The notes under the pieces: model-generated
The model's input: the letters and a program-made list of their open reading frames with translations, nothing else
Database searches by the model: none
Told to the model about the DNA's origin: nothing
Source of the DNA: Amaranthus tricolor
Taxonomy: Eukaryota; Streptophyta; Magnoliopsida; Caryophyllales; Amaranthaceae
Length of the DNA stretch: 64,000 nucleotides
Assembly: GCF_026212465.1 (NCBI RefSeq)
Contig: NC_080047.1
Coordinates: 37,352,174-37,416,173, forward strand
Reading direction: 5' to 3'
Made by a program: the position numbers and the translations under genes
Part shown: one piece after another, positions 25,616 through 37,664 of the stretch
How the letters are laid out: the number at the start of each line of letters is the position of its first letter
How positions within the stretch are numbered: position 1 is the stretch's first letter

Positions 25616-27028
25616 TGATTGGAATGAACACATCTAAGGAGTACCGATGATTCATGCAAATGCAGAGGAAATGGTAGAGAATGATTCTTTCAATGTTTCA
25701 TTCATTCTATCAAGCAAGAGGGGGAAATTGTGTAATATATACAAGGAAAAGGACCAAACCTTGACCACTACCAAGAGGACACGTGCCCTTTTTACTAGAA
25801 AACAAAATCATAAAGCGTAACAAAAATATACATGGAAAGGATCCTAAAAAGGGTGTCAAGACCAGAAGACAATAAGAAAGGGACCATAGGGTTGGAGATC
25901 AAGGCATCAAAAAATACACAAAATAAAAGAGCATGAAGAGGGAATATTCCTCAATACTCCCCCTCAAGCTTGGAGTGGAATGTTAGAGTGAACTCCAAGC
26001 TTGATATGGAGATGATTGTGCTGATTAACTGAGAGCTCTTTGATGAAGATAACTGCAATTTGTTGCTTCAAGGGAATGTATGTTTTCTTGATGGCGCCAG
26101 TGGATTGCTTTCCCTTCTGAAATGAGAAATGACTATCCAAGTCCACATCCTTGATTCACTCATGGTGCACAGGGTTAGCAACATTATAGAGTTCAACCTT
26201 ATTATCAAATCAAATAAGTCTAGGACCCAATGTTCGTAAGCCTAGGTCTTTTAAGAGTTTCCTTAACCACAAAAATTCACGTAGTAGTAAGAGCAAGAGC
26301 TCGATACTCAGCATTCGCAGATGAGTGAGCAACTCATAGACTGTTTCTTGGACTTCCAGGAGATAGGAGAAGATCTAAGTAGATTGCAAAAATTAGTGGT
26401 GCTTTTCCAAGTGAAAGGACACCCTCTCGAGTCACTATCACAATATGCTGCTAGAGTTGGTGATGTATTTGAGGCAAGAATGATATGTGCTTTATTTTTC
26501 TTGAGGTGCTTCAAGAGCTGTTTTGCCGCCCGAGGTGGTTGGCTTGTGCATGAATTGACTGTAAGTGATCTGGGTGAGTGATTGTGACATATATTAGCTA
26601 GCCAATGGGCTGAGCTAGAAGAGGGTCTCCTTTGTTAGTTTTAAGCTTAATGTTGGAGTCTAAGGGTAGTTTTAGAGGTTTGGATTTAGACTTGTGGCAT
26701 TCTTGCACAAGGTCAGTGACATATTGAATTTTATGCGGAGAGAGAAATTTCCTGTTGCATTGTGATCGATCTCTAGCCCCAATAAATATCTTAGAATCCC
26801 TAAATCTTTTATATGAAGCCTAGAGGAGAGAAATTGCTTGCTTTTTTGGATGACGAGTGAATCACTACCAGCAAGAATAAGGTCATCAACATAGATAAGC
26901 AACAATATATGTGAATAAGTTGTGTGGTTGTAGAAGAGAGAGTAATCATTTTTGGATCGGGTGTGGCCAAATGATTTGAGGGCAAGAAAAAGTTTGGAGA
27001 ACCATTTTCTTGGTGCTTGTTTGAGGCC
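25616..27028 (-). repeat. Right arm of a 1.4-kb inverted repeat
   Basis: This is the original location matched by the inverted copy at 22651-24062. The two arms face each other across a 1,553-bp spacer (24063-25615). Long stretches I compared, such as around 23110-23460 against 26190-26570, differ at only a few bases. The element's own two LTRs differ far more, so the arms were duplicated recently. Confidence 0.85.
25646..25956 (-). repeat. 3' LTR of the 4.83-kb copia
   Basis: A 311-bp LTR; its inner edge abuts the polypurine tract (minus strand GAGGGGGAG) and its outer edge abuts the GTACC duplication. It corresponds to 30176-30477 and to the inverted copy 23722-24032. Confidence 0.8.
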
Positions 27029-30000
27029 ATACAAGGTTTTTTGAGTTTGCATACTTTAAAGGTTTGAGGATTATTGTCTGGTTCATGGGCAAAAATAGGA
27101 ATGCCTAACCCAATATAACTAGTAGGGGTTTTTGTGTAGACGGTTTCATCAATTTCTCCATGGAGGAAGACATTTTTAACATCCATTTTTGACAATTCCG
27201 ATATACTGATTGTTGCAATGGCAAGGAGAGATATGATGGTGGTGAGTTTAGCAACTGAGGCAAATGTCTCTTTATAATCAATGTCTTGAGTTTGTCTGTT
27301 TCCTTTCAATGCTCCCATCCGGCTGGTACTTGGTTTCGAACAACCGTTTAGTACCAATAGGCTTTTAACCAGCTGGAAGGTTGGTTATTTGCTCGAGCAA
27401 TGAGGCAGGCTTTTCATTCATAGCTATAATCCAATGAGGATATGCAATAGCTTCTTTGAACATTTGAGAATCTCGATTATGATGAAGGTTAATCATAAAA
27501 TTGGAGAATTGAGGGTTGACATAGGTAAGAATCTTGTTATTTATTTGGTAGGCTATTTTGGACAGATTTGTAATTGTGTTTGTAGGGCTAGGCAGTGAGT
27601 CTGTGATGTAATCTTGGAGCCAAGTTGGAGGTTGAGGGGGCCTACTAAATTTTCTTTGGGTTTGAGAAGGAAAGGTTTTAATTTGTGGCTGGGAGGGTAA
27701 AGTTGTTGGTGATGCAGTTGATGTTGTGGATAAGGGTGGGAAAATAGGTGAGTTTGGGGGTGAGGCTTCTTTATCATCATATAGTTGGATGAGTGATTTT
27801 GTGTTCTTGAGAGGGAGGAATGAGTTGATAAGAGTTCTTTGGAGAGAGTGTATGGGAATATATGTTCATAGAACTTCGCATCCTTAGAAGTAAAGACTTG
27901 ATTGGTGAGAAGGTTGAGGAATTTATAAGCTTTTTGGGGAGAAGGATATCCAAGAAAGATGCATGGCACTCCCTGGGGCTTAGTTATCTATGTTGGTGTG
28001 AGGATTGTAAGCAAGACTAAAGCAACCAAAGGTTTTCATAGTGTTGTGGTTTGGACGTTTGTGGTGTAAGGTTTCAAAAGGTGTTTTATTGGCTAGGATT
28101 GGGGTAGGTAAGTTTTTTTTTCTTTTTATGTTTTTTATTTTTTTACGTTTTTATTTATTTTTTATATGATATAGGCAAGTGTAAGAACACAATCTCTCCA
28201 AAAAAAATTTTGGAAATCTTGTTTGAAACCTGAGGCACCTAGTCATCTCGAACACATTTTTGTGCTTCCTCTTAACCCTTTCATTTTGCTAAGGCCTATC
28301 CGCCAAGATGTTTGGTGGACAACGCCATAATTTGTAAGGAGTGTTTTGCATTGATCATTCCTAAACTCAAGGCATTATCAGATCTCACCATATTCACTTG
28401 CATTCCAAACTAAGTGTGAGCAATTTTCACAAAATTCTGTGGTGCTTGAAATGCATATAACTTGTGTCTATAAAGAGTTACCCAAGTTGTTCTTATATTT
28501 TCATTTACAACTATTTGGAAAAAAACTATACATTCCCTTTGTTTCCACTCAGCAGGGGCTCATATATTTATATGCAAGAGTTTAAAGGGATAGCTAGCAT
28601 GTGATGTACTGATAGGGTATGGTTGTTTGGTCATTTTGCTCATTGGACATATCCAGCAAGTATTCTATGTACCATCTTCCTTTACACAACCTATATGTTT
28701 CAACTTTTTTAATGGAGCATGCCCAAGTCATTATGCCATAGGGTATTGTTACTGAGAGTGTGTTGCTGCACCACACCATTTTCTATTTCAAAGACTGTAC
28801 TGTAGAAAATTGTCTTGAGATTTCACTCAACGTTTTGATGGTGACATTAATTTTTCCATCAAGGAGATAGTACAACGCATCTTTTCTTTCTCCTAACCCC
28901 CTTATTTTTTGAGTCACGTTATCTTGAATCACACAATAGCCATCATAAAAATGCACTTTACATTTATCATTTTTAGCCAAATTACTCAGAGTAATTTTAC
29001 TCGCAAAGAGTAAGTTATGCTTAAACTCCAGAAAAATTGAAAAATCACTCAAACACATCCTAGTTTGAAAAGCAACATTCCCAAATGTAGAAATATTTGA
29101 TGTTTTATAATATCGGACGTTGATTTTAGTTCCTTGTCTACATTTACAACATTCACCATTCTATTTACCTTACCACACATATGGTCCAAGGCTCTTGAAT
29201 CTATGATCCATTTCGGATTTTTAGCATAAACATTATAACATGTCATCATAGCATTATAAAACTCAGCATTTGTCTCTATGGTTGTTTTTTTGCCACCATT
29301 TGAGCCTCCTGGAAGATTCTTTAGGAGGTGCTCTAGTTGTTGTACTATGATTCCTGATGCATTTAGAGATTCACTATCACCTTGGGGATTTGCTGCTGCT
29401 TTGTTTGGAACATATCTCCTGTTCCTTCCCTAGTTATTGAAGGATTGATTGCTTCTCTTGCTGGTAGTGGACCCTATTCCTCCTCCGCTTCCTTTGAATG
29501 GTTTCTTGTGTATGGGATGCCATTTAGGGTATCCAATAACTGACCAACATCTCTCATTTGTGTGCCCTTTTACACCACGTGCTGAGCACACCTCAACATC
29601 ATTTAATCATCTGCTAAAGACTTCAATGTTTCCTGCTGTTGATCATTTAATACACTACTTTGAGCAACTTTAACAGTAGGAAGAGTAGGCATCATTAACA
29701 ATAGCGGTCCATAAATTTCATCCACACCATTCGGAAACTGAAACAACTTTTTCTCCTCTATCCGGTGAATATGATTTGAGGGAGTGGGTTCAAGGATTCT
29801 AGTTCTTCTCATTTTCTTCTCATTATCATATAATACTCAATGATGCTTATACCAACTTGTCTACTTTATCTCTCACTAGTGTCCCTTTCATGAAACCTAT
29901 CTTTTTTTTAAAGATAGAGGTATTTCCAATGACCTTTTCCATCTACTATAATTACTGATTCCTTCAAGGTTTTCTACACTTACAATGTTTGGACCATTAG

Positions 30001-30175
30001 ATCCATGAAGATAAAAGAGGGTTTTGAGGGTTTATTTATTTTTTCCATCAAGAAAGTTAGAAAGAAAGGAAGAAAGTAGAGAAAAGAAATGGATGAGAGA
30101 AGAGGGGAAGAGATGAACTTTTTGGGGTTAAAAATTTCAAAGTTGCTGCAATTTACATCAATGGCTCTGATACCA

Positions 30176-30477
30176 TAATAATTTACGCAAATGTAGAGGA
30201 AATGGTAGTATTCATTAATTCTATCAAGCAAGAGGCGGTAGTTGTGCAATATATACAAGGGGAAGGACAAAACCTTAACCACTAACAAGAGGACTCATGT
30301 TCCTTTTACTAGAAGACAAAAGCATAAAGCATAATGCATAGCAGAAATATACATGGAAAGGATCCTAGGGAAGGTGTCAAAACTAGAAGACAATAAGAAG
30401 GGGACCATAGGCTTGGAAATCAACGCACCAAAAATATACAGAATAAGAGAGCATGAAAAAGGACTATTACTTAATAA
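30176..30477 (-). repeat. 5' LTR of the 4.83-kb copia
   Basis: A 302-bp LTR ending at the primer-binding site TGGTATCAGAGCC (minus strand, 30175-30163). It matches the 3' LTR in order but with many substitutions and small indels. Confidence 0.8.
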
Positions 30478-30482
30478 GTACC

Positions 30483-31273
30483 TTATACTATACGTATACT
30501 ATTAGAACTTGTTAGGATCCCTTTGCTAAGTCAGGGTTTTTGAATTTGAAATTTATGTTGCTTGTAATCTTTTGATATGGTTATATCAAGTTTGCTTATT
30601 AACTTTTTATTGAAAGTGAAAACCATACCCTTCAGAAAGGTGATGGAAAAATGATTTAATTTTGGGTACGCAACCAAGCTACTACTATTATGTGTCCTAC
30701 ATTATCCTTTTGGGTCACTGAGACCAGTAGGAGAACGGAATATTTTTTCAGTGTACCATATTGAAAGTGTTAAGTTTCATTTCTTATGGATTATGTTACA
30801 AGCACAGTTAAGATAGAAGGCCGTGGAAACTAATCAATTTGCTCTTGCTATGGCCATAATTACAAACAAAATATCGCTATTTTTAATATTCTATCACTAG
30901 ACTGTATTTATAAGTTATTAAGCAGCAAAGATGTTATTGTGAGGTGTACCGTGTACTGTGTACCGTGTACCTATAACCAGATCTATGTTGGGAGTTTTAT
31001 ATTAAGAACATAGCTAAGATAACCTATTTTATGTGTCTAAAATATTACCCTCGTTTTTATTTTGTAATTTCAATGTTGCTCTAGAAAATCTCTCACATAA
31101 AGGGAATTTTTCCCTTAACCTTACAGTAACTGTTGAATTTCTTCAACCAGCAAGTAGTTATCATCTTCGTTACAGAAAATTCATATATTTATCTTTTGAT
31201 ATTTAGATCAATTATCTTAATATCTTCTATTCAAAAAACAAAAAAAAAAATTAATATCTTTGTTTGTCTCTAG
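30483..31273. other. Intergenic or ancestral intron sequence
   Basis: No coding frame. A short direct repeat GTGTACCGTGTAC lies at about 30945-30970. The tail, TTTGTTTGTCTCTAG, is a good splice acceptor for the helicase pseudogene exon that follows, so part of this may be copied intron. Confidence 0.4.
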
Positions 31274-33060
<1,787 letters not shown>

Positions 33061-34730
33061 GTAATGACAAACATTTTCTTTTGTGTTCTCCGTGGGATAA
33101 GCAGAATGGAATACAGTTAATTAATGTGGTGATAGTTTAGTCATTTGTTCAACTAAGCTGTGTGGTGCTTCACTGCTTCTATTGTGATAATAGCCAATAA
33201 TGTGATGATCAATAGTCTGAAATTTCATGGAGGGATGCAACTTTCATAAAAGATATGTGGTAGAGTATATAACATACGCTAGGGCCTCAAGCAACATCAT
33301 AAGCTTTGGTTGAGTTGGTTTCTTGAACTCATAACCTGATACCATGTCAAGGAACCAACTAAACGAAAAGCTCAACCTGATGTTTGAGGCCCTAATATAT
33401 GTTATGCACTATCAATATGCTATCTATATGTATATGTTATAACTTATAGTAGATGGTGGGTAAACTTCTCATGAGGCAAAAGGACCATATGCACAAACAC
33501 ACATTACATGCAAACTTACATATACAAGAACAAATTTAGAATTATAGCTCAAAATTGTTGTGATAGACCTTGGGCATGACAAAACAATAAGAAAGAAATA
33601 TTATTTTAGCTACTAGGTTCACATTGGTTTGGTCATGTGCATAGAAAGATTTTACTTGGGTTTCATCATGTGCAAAAATTAAAAAATGCACCATTGGAAT
33701 AGTTGGAGGTTGGAACTTTAAGGAGATGGAAGAGGAATAGATAGGCCGAAGATGACATGGATATCATGAGTTAAGAATGACGTGATAAATTAGGATTTTC
33801 TGAAGTATAATAAATACTATAGTACTTCCATATTAAGCTTATGAGCCACACCATAAAAATATGGAAGAAGAAAACAATTTATCTGATGTGGCGACAACCT
33901 GCACATGGTTCTCATTGATTCAATGAAGACATGTGACAAAGTATCAAGGGAGGTAAATTGGATTTTGAAGGTTTAAATTTAAACTTTGAACACATGAATT
34001 TTCTCGATAATCAGAGATTGGAGAAAGAAAGAGGGAGAAAAAGAGGACCCTTGTTATTTTTAGGTAAATAAAGATATACATATAAAAAGAAAGAATCTTG
34101 TTATTCTTAAGCCTAAAAATTACCAAATTTGTTAATTTTAGTTAGAAGTCTCCACAATGCACCTGAATTAGGTGTTTACATAAAAACAATAGTGTCACTT
34201 ATTTTAATTTATATATTTCTTTGTAATGATAGTTACATCATATTTTTTCGGCTTGTCAGTAGTGAATGACTTTTACATGCTCATGCTAAAGTCAAATGAC
34301 TATAGAATAAAATAAGAACTATACTATGACTAGCGATTAGTGGATACATGTATCGGGTAGAAACCTTGCTTAGACGTGACTCAGTTACAACGGGCAAGGT
34401 TCTTTAGAAGTATGTAGAAGGGTAACAGGAAACCCCGTCGCCTCTATTGTTAAATCCGTTGTAAATTTTTTAAAATATCACAATTGATCTACACCATTAT
34501 ATTCAGTGTATTTCGTTCATATGAACTATGATTAGGGTCTAAGGAGGAAAAGAAGGCGGCAACTCATACCTTTAAAGAGAATGCAACTTTAAAAGATCAC
34601 AAATAAGGTGTTTATTTCTTGATTTTATTTTATTTTTTAATATAAATTAAATGAATTTGTTAGTTTACTCAATTAGCGGATCATTAGATAGATTCCGCTG
34701 CTATGCATTGTTCAGGATAAAATCAGCCAG
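33061..34730. other. Region downstream of the helicase pseudogene, no gene seen
   Basis: I searched for the continuation of the helicase (C-terminal domain, motifs IV to VI) and saw none. The sequence is AT-rich with stops in all frames. A short stretch at 34440-34560 has higher GC but no recognisable domain. Confidence 0.4.
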
Positions 34731-34734
34731 TCTT

Positions 34735-34850
34735 TTGAGAGACTGTCTCTCTGAGAAACATCTCTCAGGCACAGCCCAAATGTATATTCTTACTCTATAT
34801 TTTTTTTTATAAACCGACCCAATTAAAGACGGACTCTCAAACAAACCATT
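34735..34850. repeat. GAGACNGTCTCT-type MITE remnant
   Basis: The left part TTTTGAGAGACTGTCTCTCT and the right part AAAGACGGACTCTCAAAC are imperfect inverted repeats of the GAGACGG family, placed just upstream of the first SKP1-like gene. Confidence 0.4.
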
Positions 34851-34917
34851 TCTTAATTTGTATTACTTTAAACAAAAAAAAAATAAATAAATAATCTGTA
34901 GCCCTTGTTTTTTCCTC

Positions 34918-34926
34918 ACTATAAAA
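34918..34926 (+). promoter_or_regulatory. Probable TATA box of SKP1-like gene 1
   Basis: CTATAAAAC lies about 120 bp before the start codon and is followed by a pyrimidine-rich leader. The same block, with CTATAAATAC, precedes the duplicate gene at about 40480, so promoter and leader were duplicated together. Confidence 0.6.
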
Positions 34927-35044
34927 CAACTTTCTCTTACTTTTTTTCTTTGAAACAATTTACAGTTTTCCCTCTGAAGATAAACAATACAGTTCTGTCT
35001 CTAATTTTCTTTCGTTTTCTCAACTTTGGCAATCTTTCATAACA

Positions 35045-35515
35045 ATGGCATCGCCTTCATCCGAGAAGGTAATAACTCTAAGGAGTTCAGATGGACAGAC
35101 ATTTGATGTGGAAGCAAACATCGTCGGATCGCAAAGTCCATTGATTAAGAACCTTATCGAGAATCACATCGACACCAATGGTGTTACACCGCTTAAAGTT
35201 CGTGCAGACATTCTGACGCACATTCTCAATTACTGCAAAAAACACGCAAAACAGGATCCACCTATAAATGATGAAGAACTCAAGAAATGGGACGAAGAAT
35301 TCATCAAATGTAATCAGAGTATCTTGTTTGATCTGATTATGGCTGCTAACTATCTTCTTATGGATTCTTTGATTGATTTGACTTGCCAAACAGTGGCCGA
35401 CATGATTAAAGATAAATCTGTGGAGGAAATCAGGGAAGTTTTCCAAATCAAGAATGATTTTAAACCTGAAGAAGAGGAACAAGTACGAAATGAGAATTCA
35501 TGGGTATTCGAGTGA
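35045..35515 (+). CDS. SKP1: SKP1-like protein (SCF ubiquitin-ligase adaptor), copy 1
   Basis: An intact intronless frame of 156 aa. SKP1 links CUL1 to F-box proteins in SCF E3 ligases in nucleus and cytosol. Residues about 7-65 form the BTB/POZ-like fold (ITLRSSDGQTFDVE, then LKVRADILTHILNYCKKHAK). The C-terminal Skp1 dimerisation domain contains LFDLIMAANYLLMDSLIDLT, CQTVADMIKDKSVEEIRE and IKNDFKPEEEEQVRNENSWV, ending in FE as in typical SKP1. Length is normal (about 155-165 aa). ATG 35045 is chosen because it aligns with the family N-terminus and with copy 2. The lack of an intron is common in expanded plant SKP1 families and could reflect an ancient retrocopy. The second copy lies 5 kb downstream on the same strand. 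Confidence 0.93.
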   Translation: MASPSSEKVITLRSSDGQTFDVEANIVGSQSPLIKNLIENHIDTNGVTPLKVRADILTHILNYCKKHAKQDPPINDEELKKWDEEFIKCNQSILFDLIMAANYLLMDSLIDLTCQTVADMIKDKSVEEIREVFQIKNDFKPEEEEQVRNENSWVFE

Positions 35516-35783
35516 TTCTGAAGCTAAGATTGATTTCTTGTTCTTGCCAATTGGGTAAACGAATTAGTGGATTCTGTAGCTACGATTGATTTCTAGTTCT
35601 TGTGAATTAGGTAATTGAATTTGTTTATTCTGTAGTTAAGATTGATTTCTAGTTCTTGTGAATTGGGTAATTGAATTAGTTGATTTTGTAGCCAAGATTG
35701 GTTTCCAGTTCTTGTTGATTGGGTAATTGAATTAGTAGATTCTGTAGCTAAGATTGTTTTCTTGTTCTTGTTAATAAATGCAA
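35514..35783 (+). repeat. 56-bp tandem repeat in the 3' region of SKP1-like gene 1
   Basis: Units of 56 bp start at 35514, 35570, 35626, 35682 and 35738 (last one partial); each begins GATTCTGTAGCTAAGATTG or close variants and contains TTCTTGTGAATTGGGTAA. The first unit begins at the stop codon. Copy 2 of the gene has only the first half-unit at the equivalent place (from 41072), so expansion followed duplication or was lost there. Confidence 0.85.
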
Positions 35784-36021
35784 GATTCATGTCTGATTGT
35801 CACAATAAAATTCAATTCTCTTTCTGTATATAGAAATGGTTTTGTTTTGATATATTGGATCTTGATATTATGAATTTTTTGACAGCTGCAAATAACCATT
35901 GTTCATTATCATCAACCCAATATGGTCAATTTTTCCTCAAAAGATAGAGCCCTGCATAGAGACGAATGTGATTAACGTTGCCTCGAGATCAAAACTACCT
36001 TTTAGAAAAATAACATCAGCC

Positions 36022-36232
36022 TATTGTGATTGATGGGATAACACATTGAATGCATTGGATTGTGGGTTTTTCTATCCTTTCAATAGTAACACTTTTGTAT
36101 CCCTTTATCATCTTACACTATATATATGTGCAAGTTCCAGAATACTTTGATAGTGAATGTAATAGAAGATAAACCGATATAAGTTTATATTTTATACTAC
36201 TTTTCTCTTTATATTCTCCGTATCTTTTAACA
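36022..36232 (+). repeat. 5' LTR of the 3.9-kb copia
   Basis: A 211-bp LTR flanked by CAGCC and followed directly by the primer-binding site. It contains CACTATATATATGTGCAAG, a plausible core promoter. Confidence 0.85.
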
Positions 36233-36316
36233 CGTTATCAACACCATTTTTTGCTCTCAAAAATCCAAGAAGGTAATTTTTTTTTCAAACACTATAACAT
36301 TTTTTTTAGCCACAAT

Positions 36317-36673
36317 ATGAACCAACAATCAAACGGTATCAATATTATTATTCAAGGTGTTACTAACACCGTTCTATACTTTATCCTTGAAGAAAATTGT
36401 ATATCTGTTACTACCAACCCAGCTAATAGTGATTCAAACCAACTGCGAAGACATAATTCAAATAATACCCATATAAATGAAAACTCAATGCCAAGTCCCA
36501 ATAATGCAGCTAATCCACCATCACAACCATCTACTAATCAGCCACCACAATCTACTGATAACCCATCAGTCCAGCCTACTAATGATCCTACAGTCCCACA
36601 AGAAAGTAATAAAAGAAAAAATGACGAAGGCGAAGAAACTAGTAGTAAACGTTTTCAAACTATTAACCCATAA
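36317..36673 (+). CDS. Uncharacterised 118-aa ORF in the copia leader
   Basis: I do not recognise this protein. ATG 36317 opens a frame starting MNQQSNGINIIIQGVTNTVL; its N-terminal third is mildly hydrophobic. The rest is rich in Asn, Ser, Pro, Gln and Thr (PSQPSTNQPPQSTDNPSVQP) and ends in a basic and acidic cluster (SNKRKNDEGEETSSKRF) that looks like a possible nuclear signal. It sits between primer site and gag, in a position where copia elements normally have no gene, and possibly within a leader intron (GGTAATTT at about 36272, TTGTAG at 37655-37660). It might be a captured gene fragment or chance. Confidence 0.35.
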   Translation: MNQQSNGINIIIQGVTNTVLYFILEENCISVTTNPANSDSNQLRRHNSNNTHINENSMPSPNNAANPPSQPSTNQPPQSTDNPSVQPTNDPTVPQESNKRKNDEGEETSSKRFQTINP

Positions 36674-37200
36674 ATAATTTACTTTAATAATGTCGTTTAA
36701 TTTTTATGTTCGTTTTTACTTTTTCAGCCGCCTATATGGACTGGCTAATATTATTTTGTAATGACCGCCTTTATGGACTGGCTAATTTAGCATTGTTATC
36801 GCCTTTATAGACGGTTTTATCTCTATTTATCTGATCATGTCATCATATTATGTGCATATGCATTTGGTTATTTTAGTCTATAAATTATATAATCACTTAA
36901 CAAACTCATAAAATTAAATTTCACCTTCAAATAATAATAAATAACGATTTTATTGATTCCATTTTGTTTAACATTATAATAATAAATTGTCTTAATTTAC
37001 CTATAACACAGATTTTAGCACACATGAATACATTATTTCTACACAACATAAAACCCTTTTCTAATTGTAAAAGTATCACCCTGGGATGAATGCCATAGTG
37101 GTCCGAAAATTATAATTCAAGTAAATCGTCAAGAGTTCGATTCTGAAAAAAATAATAATAATAAATAAATAAATAAATAAATAATTTACCTTTTTACCCC

Positions 37201-37209
37201 CTATAAATA
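37201..37209 (+). promoter_or_regulatory. TATA-like box inside the copia leader
   Basis: CTATAAATAGGGAC at 37201-37214 is a textbook plant TATA context followed by ACAAATACACACCCACC, which resembles a transcription start and leader. It stands about 105 bp before the ATG of the 46-codon ORF, suggesting that the ORF may have its own transcript. Confidence 0.45.
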
Positions 37210-37309
37210 GGGACTTCTACCCGTCACAAATACACACCCACCACTCACACCTTATCCCAAACACAATAAATAATTTTTTTTTCTCATCTCCTTCTTCCTT
37301 CAACCATCC

Positions 37310-37450
37310 ATGGCAAACAATACATCTACAAACACCCACATCAATTCAATTTCCGATAATATAAATAAAATACTAGAAGCATTCCTTATTATTATGGGTT
37401 TAATTGTATTACTCGTAGCGTTAATGCTCTACCTAATTATCCAAAAATAA
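37310..37450 (+). CDS. Predicted 46-aa single-pass membrane peptide in the copia leader
   Basis: The short frame starts MANNTSTNTHINSISDN and continues into one strongly hydrophobic segment of about 20 residues (roughly 24-44: AFLIIMGLIVLLVALMLYLI) and then QK. The ATG context CATCCATGGC is favourable (G at +4), and a TATA box lies about 105 bp upstream. I do not know a homologue. It may be an accessory peptide, a relic of a captured gene, or chance. Codon content is ordinary for the region. Confidence 0.4.
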   Translation: MANNTSTNTHINSISDNINKILEAFLIIMGLIVLLVALMLYLIIQK

Positions 37451-37664
37451 ATTATAAATCTTGCATTTGTTTAGCAATATGTATATTTTTTGTTTGTTTT
37501 ATCATCTATTAATACTATCTATTTTATTTTTATTTATGATTATATTGTGCATATTATGTTTGAGATATTAAATCAGGGGGAGATAAGACTAATATGCTTT
37601 AATATCTCTAATGATACACAAAATCATTAAATAACCTTGTCATTTTCTCAATTGTAGAAAATAA

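Larger units (their letters stand above)
25646..30477 (-). mobile_element. Full-length degenerate Ty1/copia retrotransposon (4.83 kb)
   Basis: It is bounded by GTACC target duplications at 25641-25645 and 30478-30482. In element order (minus strand): 5' LTR 30477-30176; primer site TGGTATCAGAGCC immediately inside; gag remnants near 29.4-29.8 kb; protease near 29.2 kb, where the catalytic DSG reads DSR (WIIDSRALDHM); integrase remnants 28.0-28.9 kb; reverse transcriptase with IYVDDLILAGSD near 26.9 kb; RNase H to about 25964; polypurine tract; and 3' LTR 25956-25646. Many frameshifts and stops break the polyprotein. LTRs start TATTGAGG rather than plain TG. The two LTRs are clearly diverged (my rough estimate is near 80% identity), so the insertion is old. 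The element is not autonomous. Confidence 0.85.

Noticed and set aside
35087..35482. Long minus-strand frames opposite both SKP1-like genes (also 40634-41038)
   Set aside because: They are antisense shadows of conserved sense codons and have no recognisable protein features.
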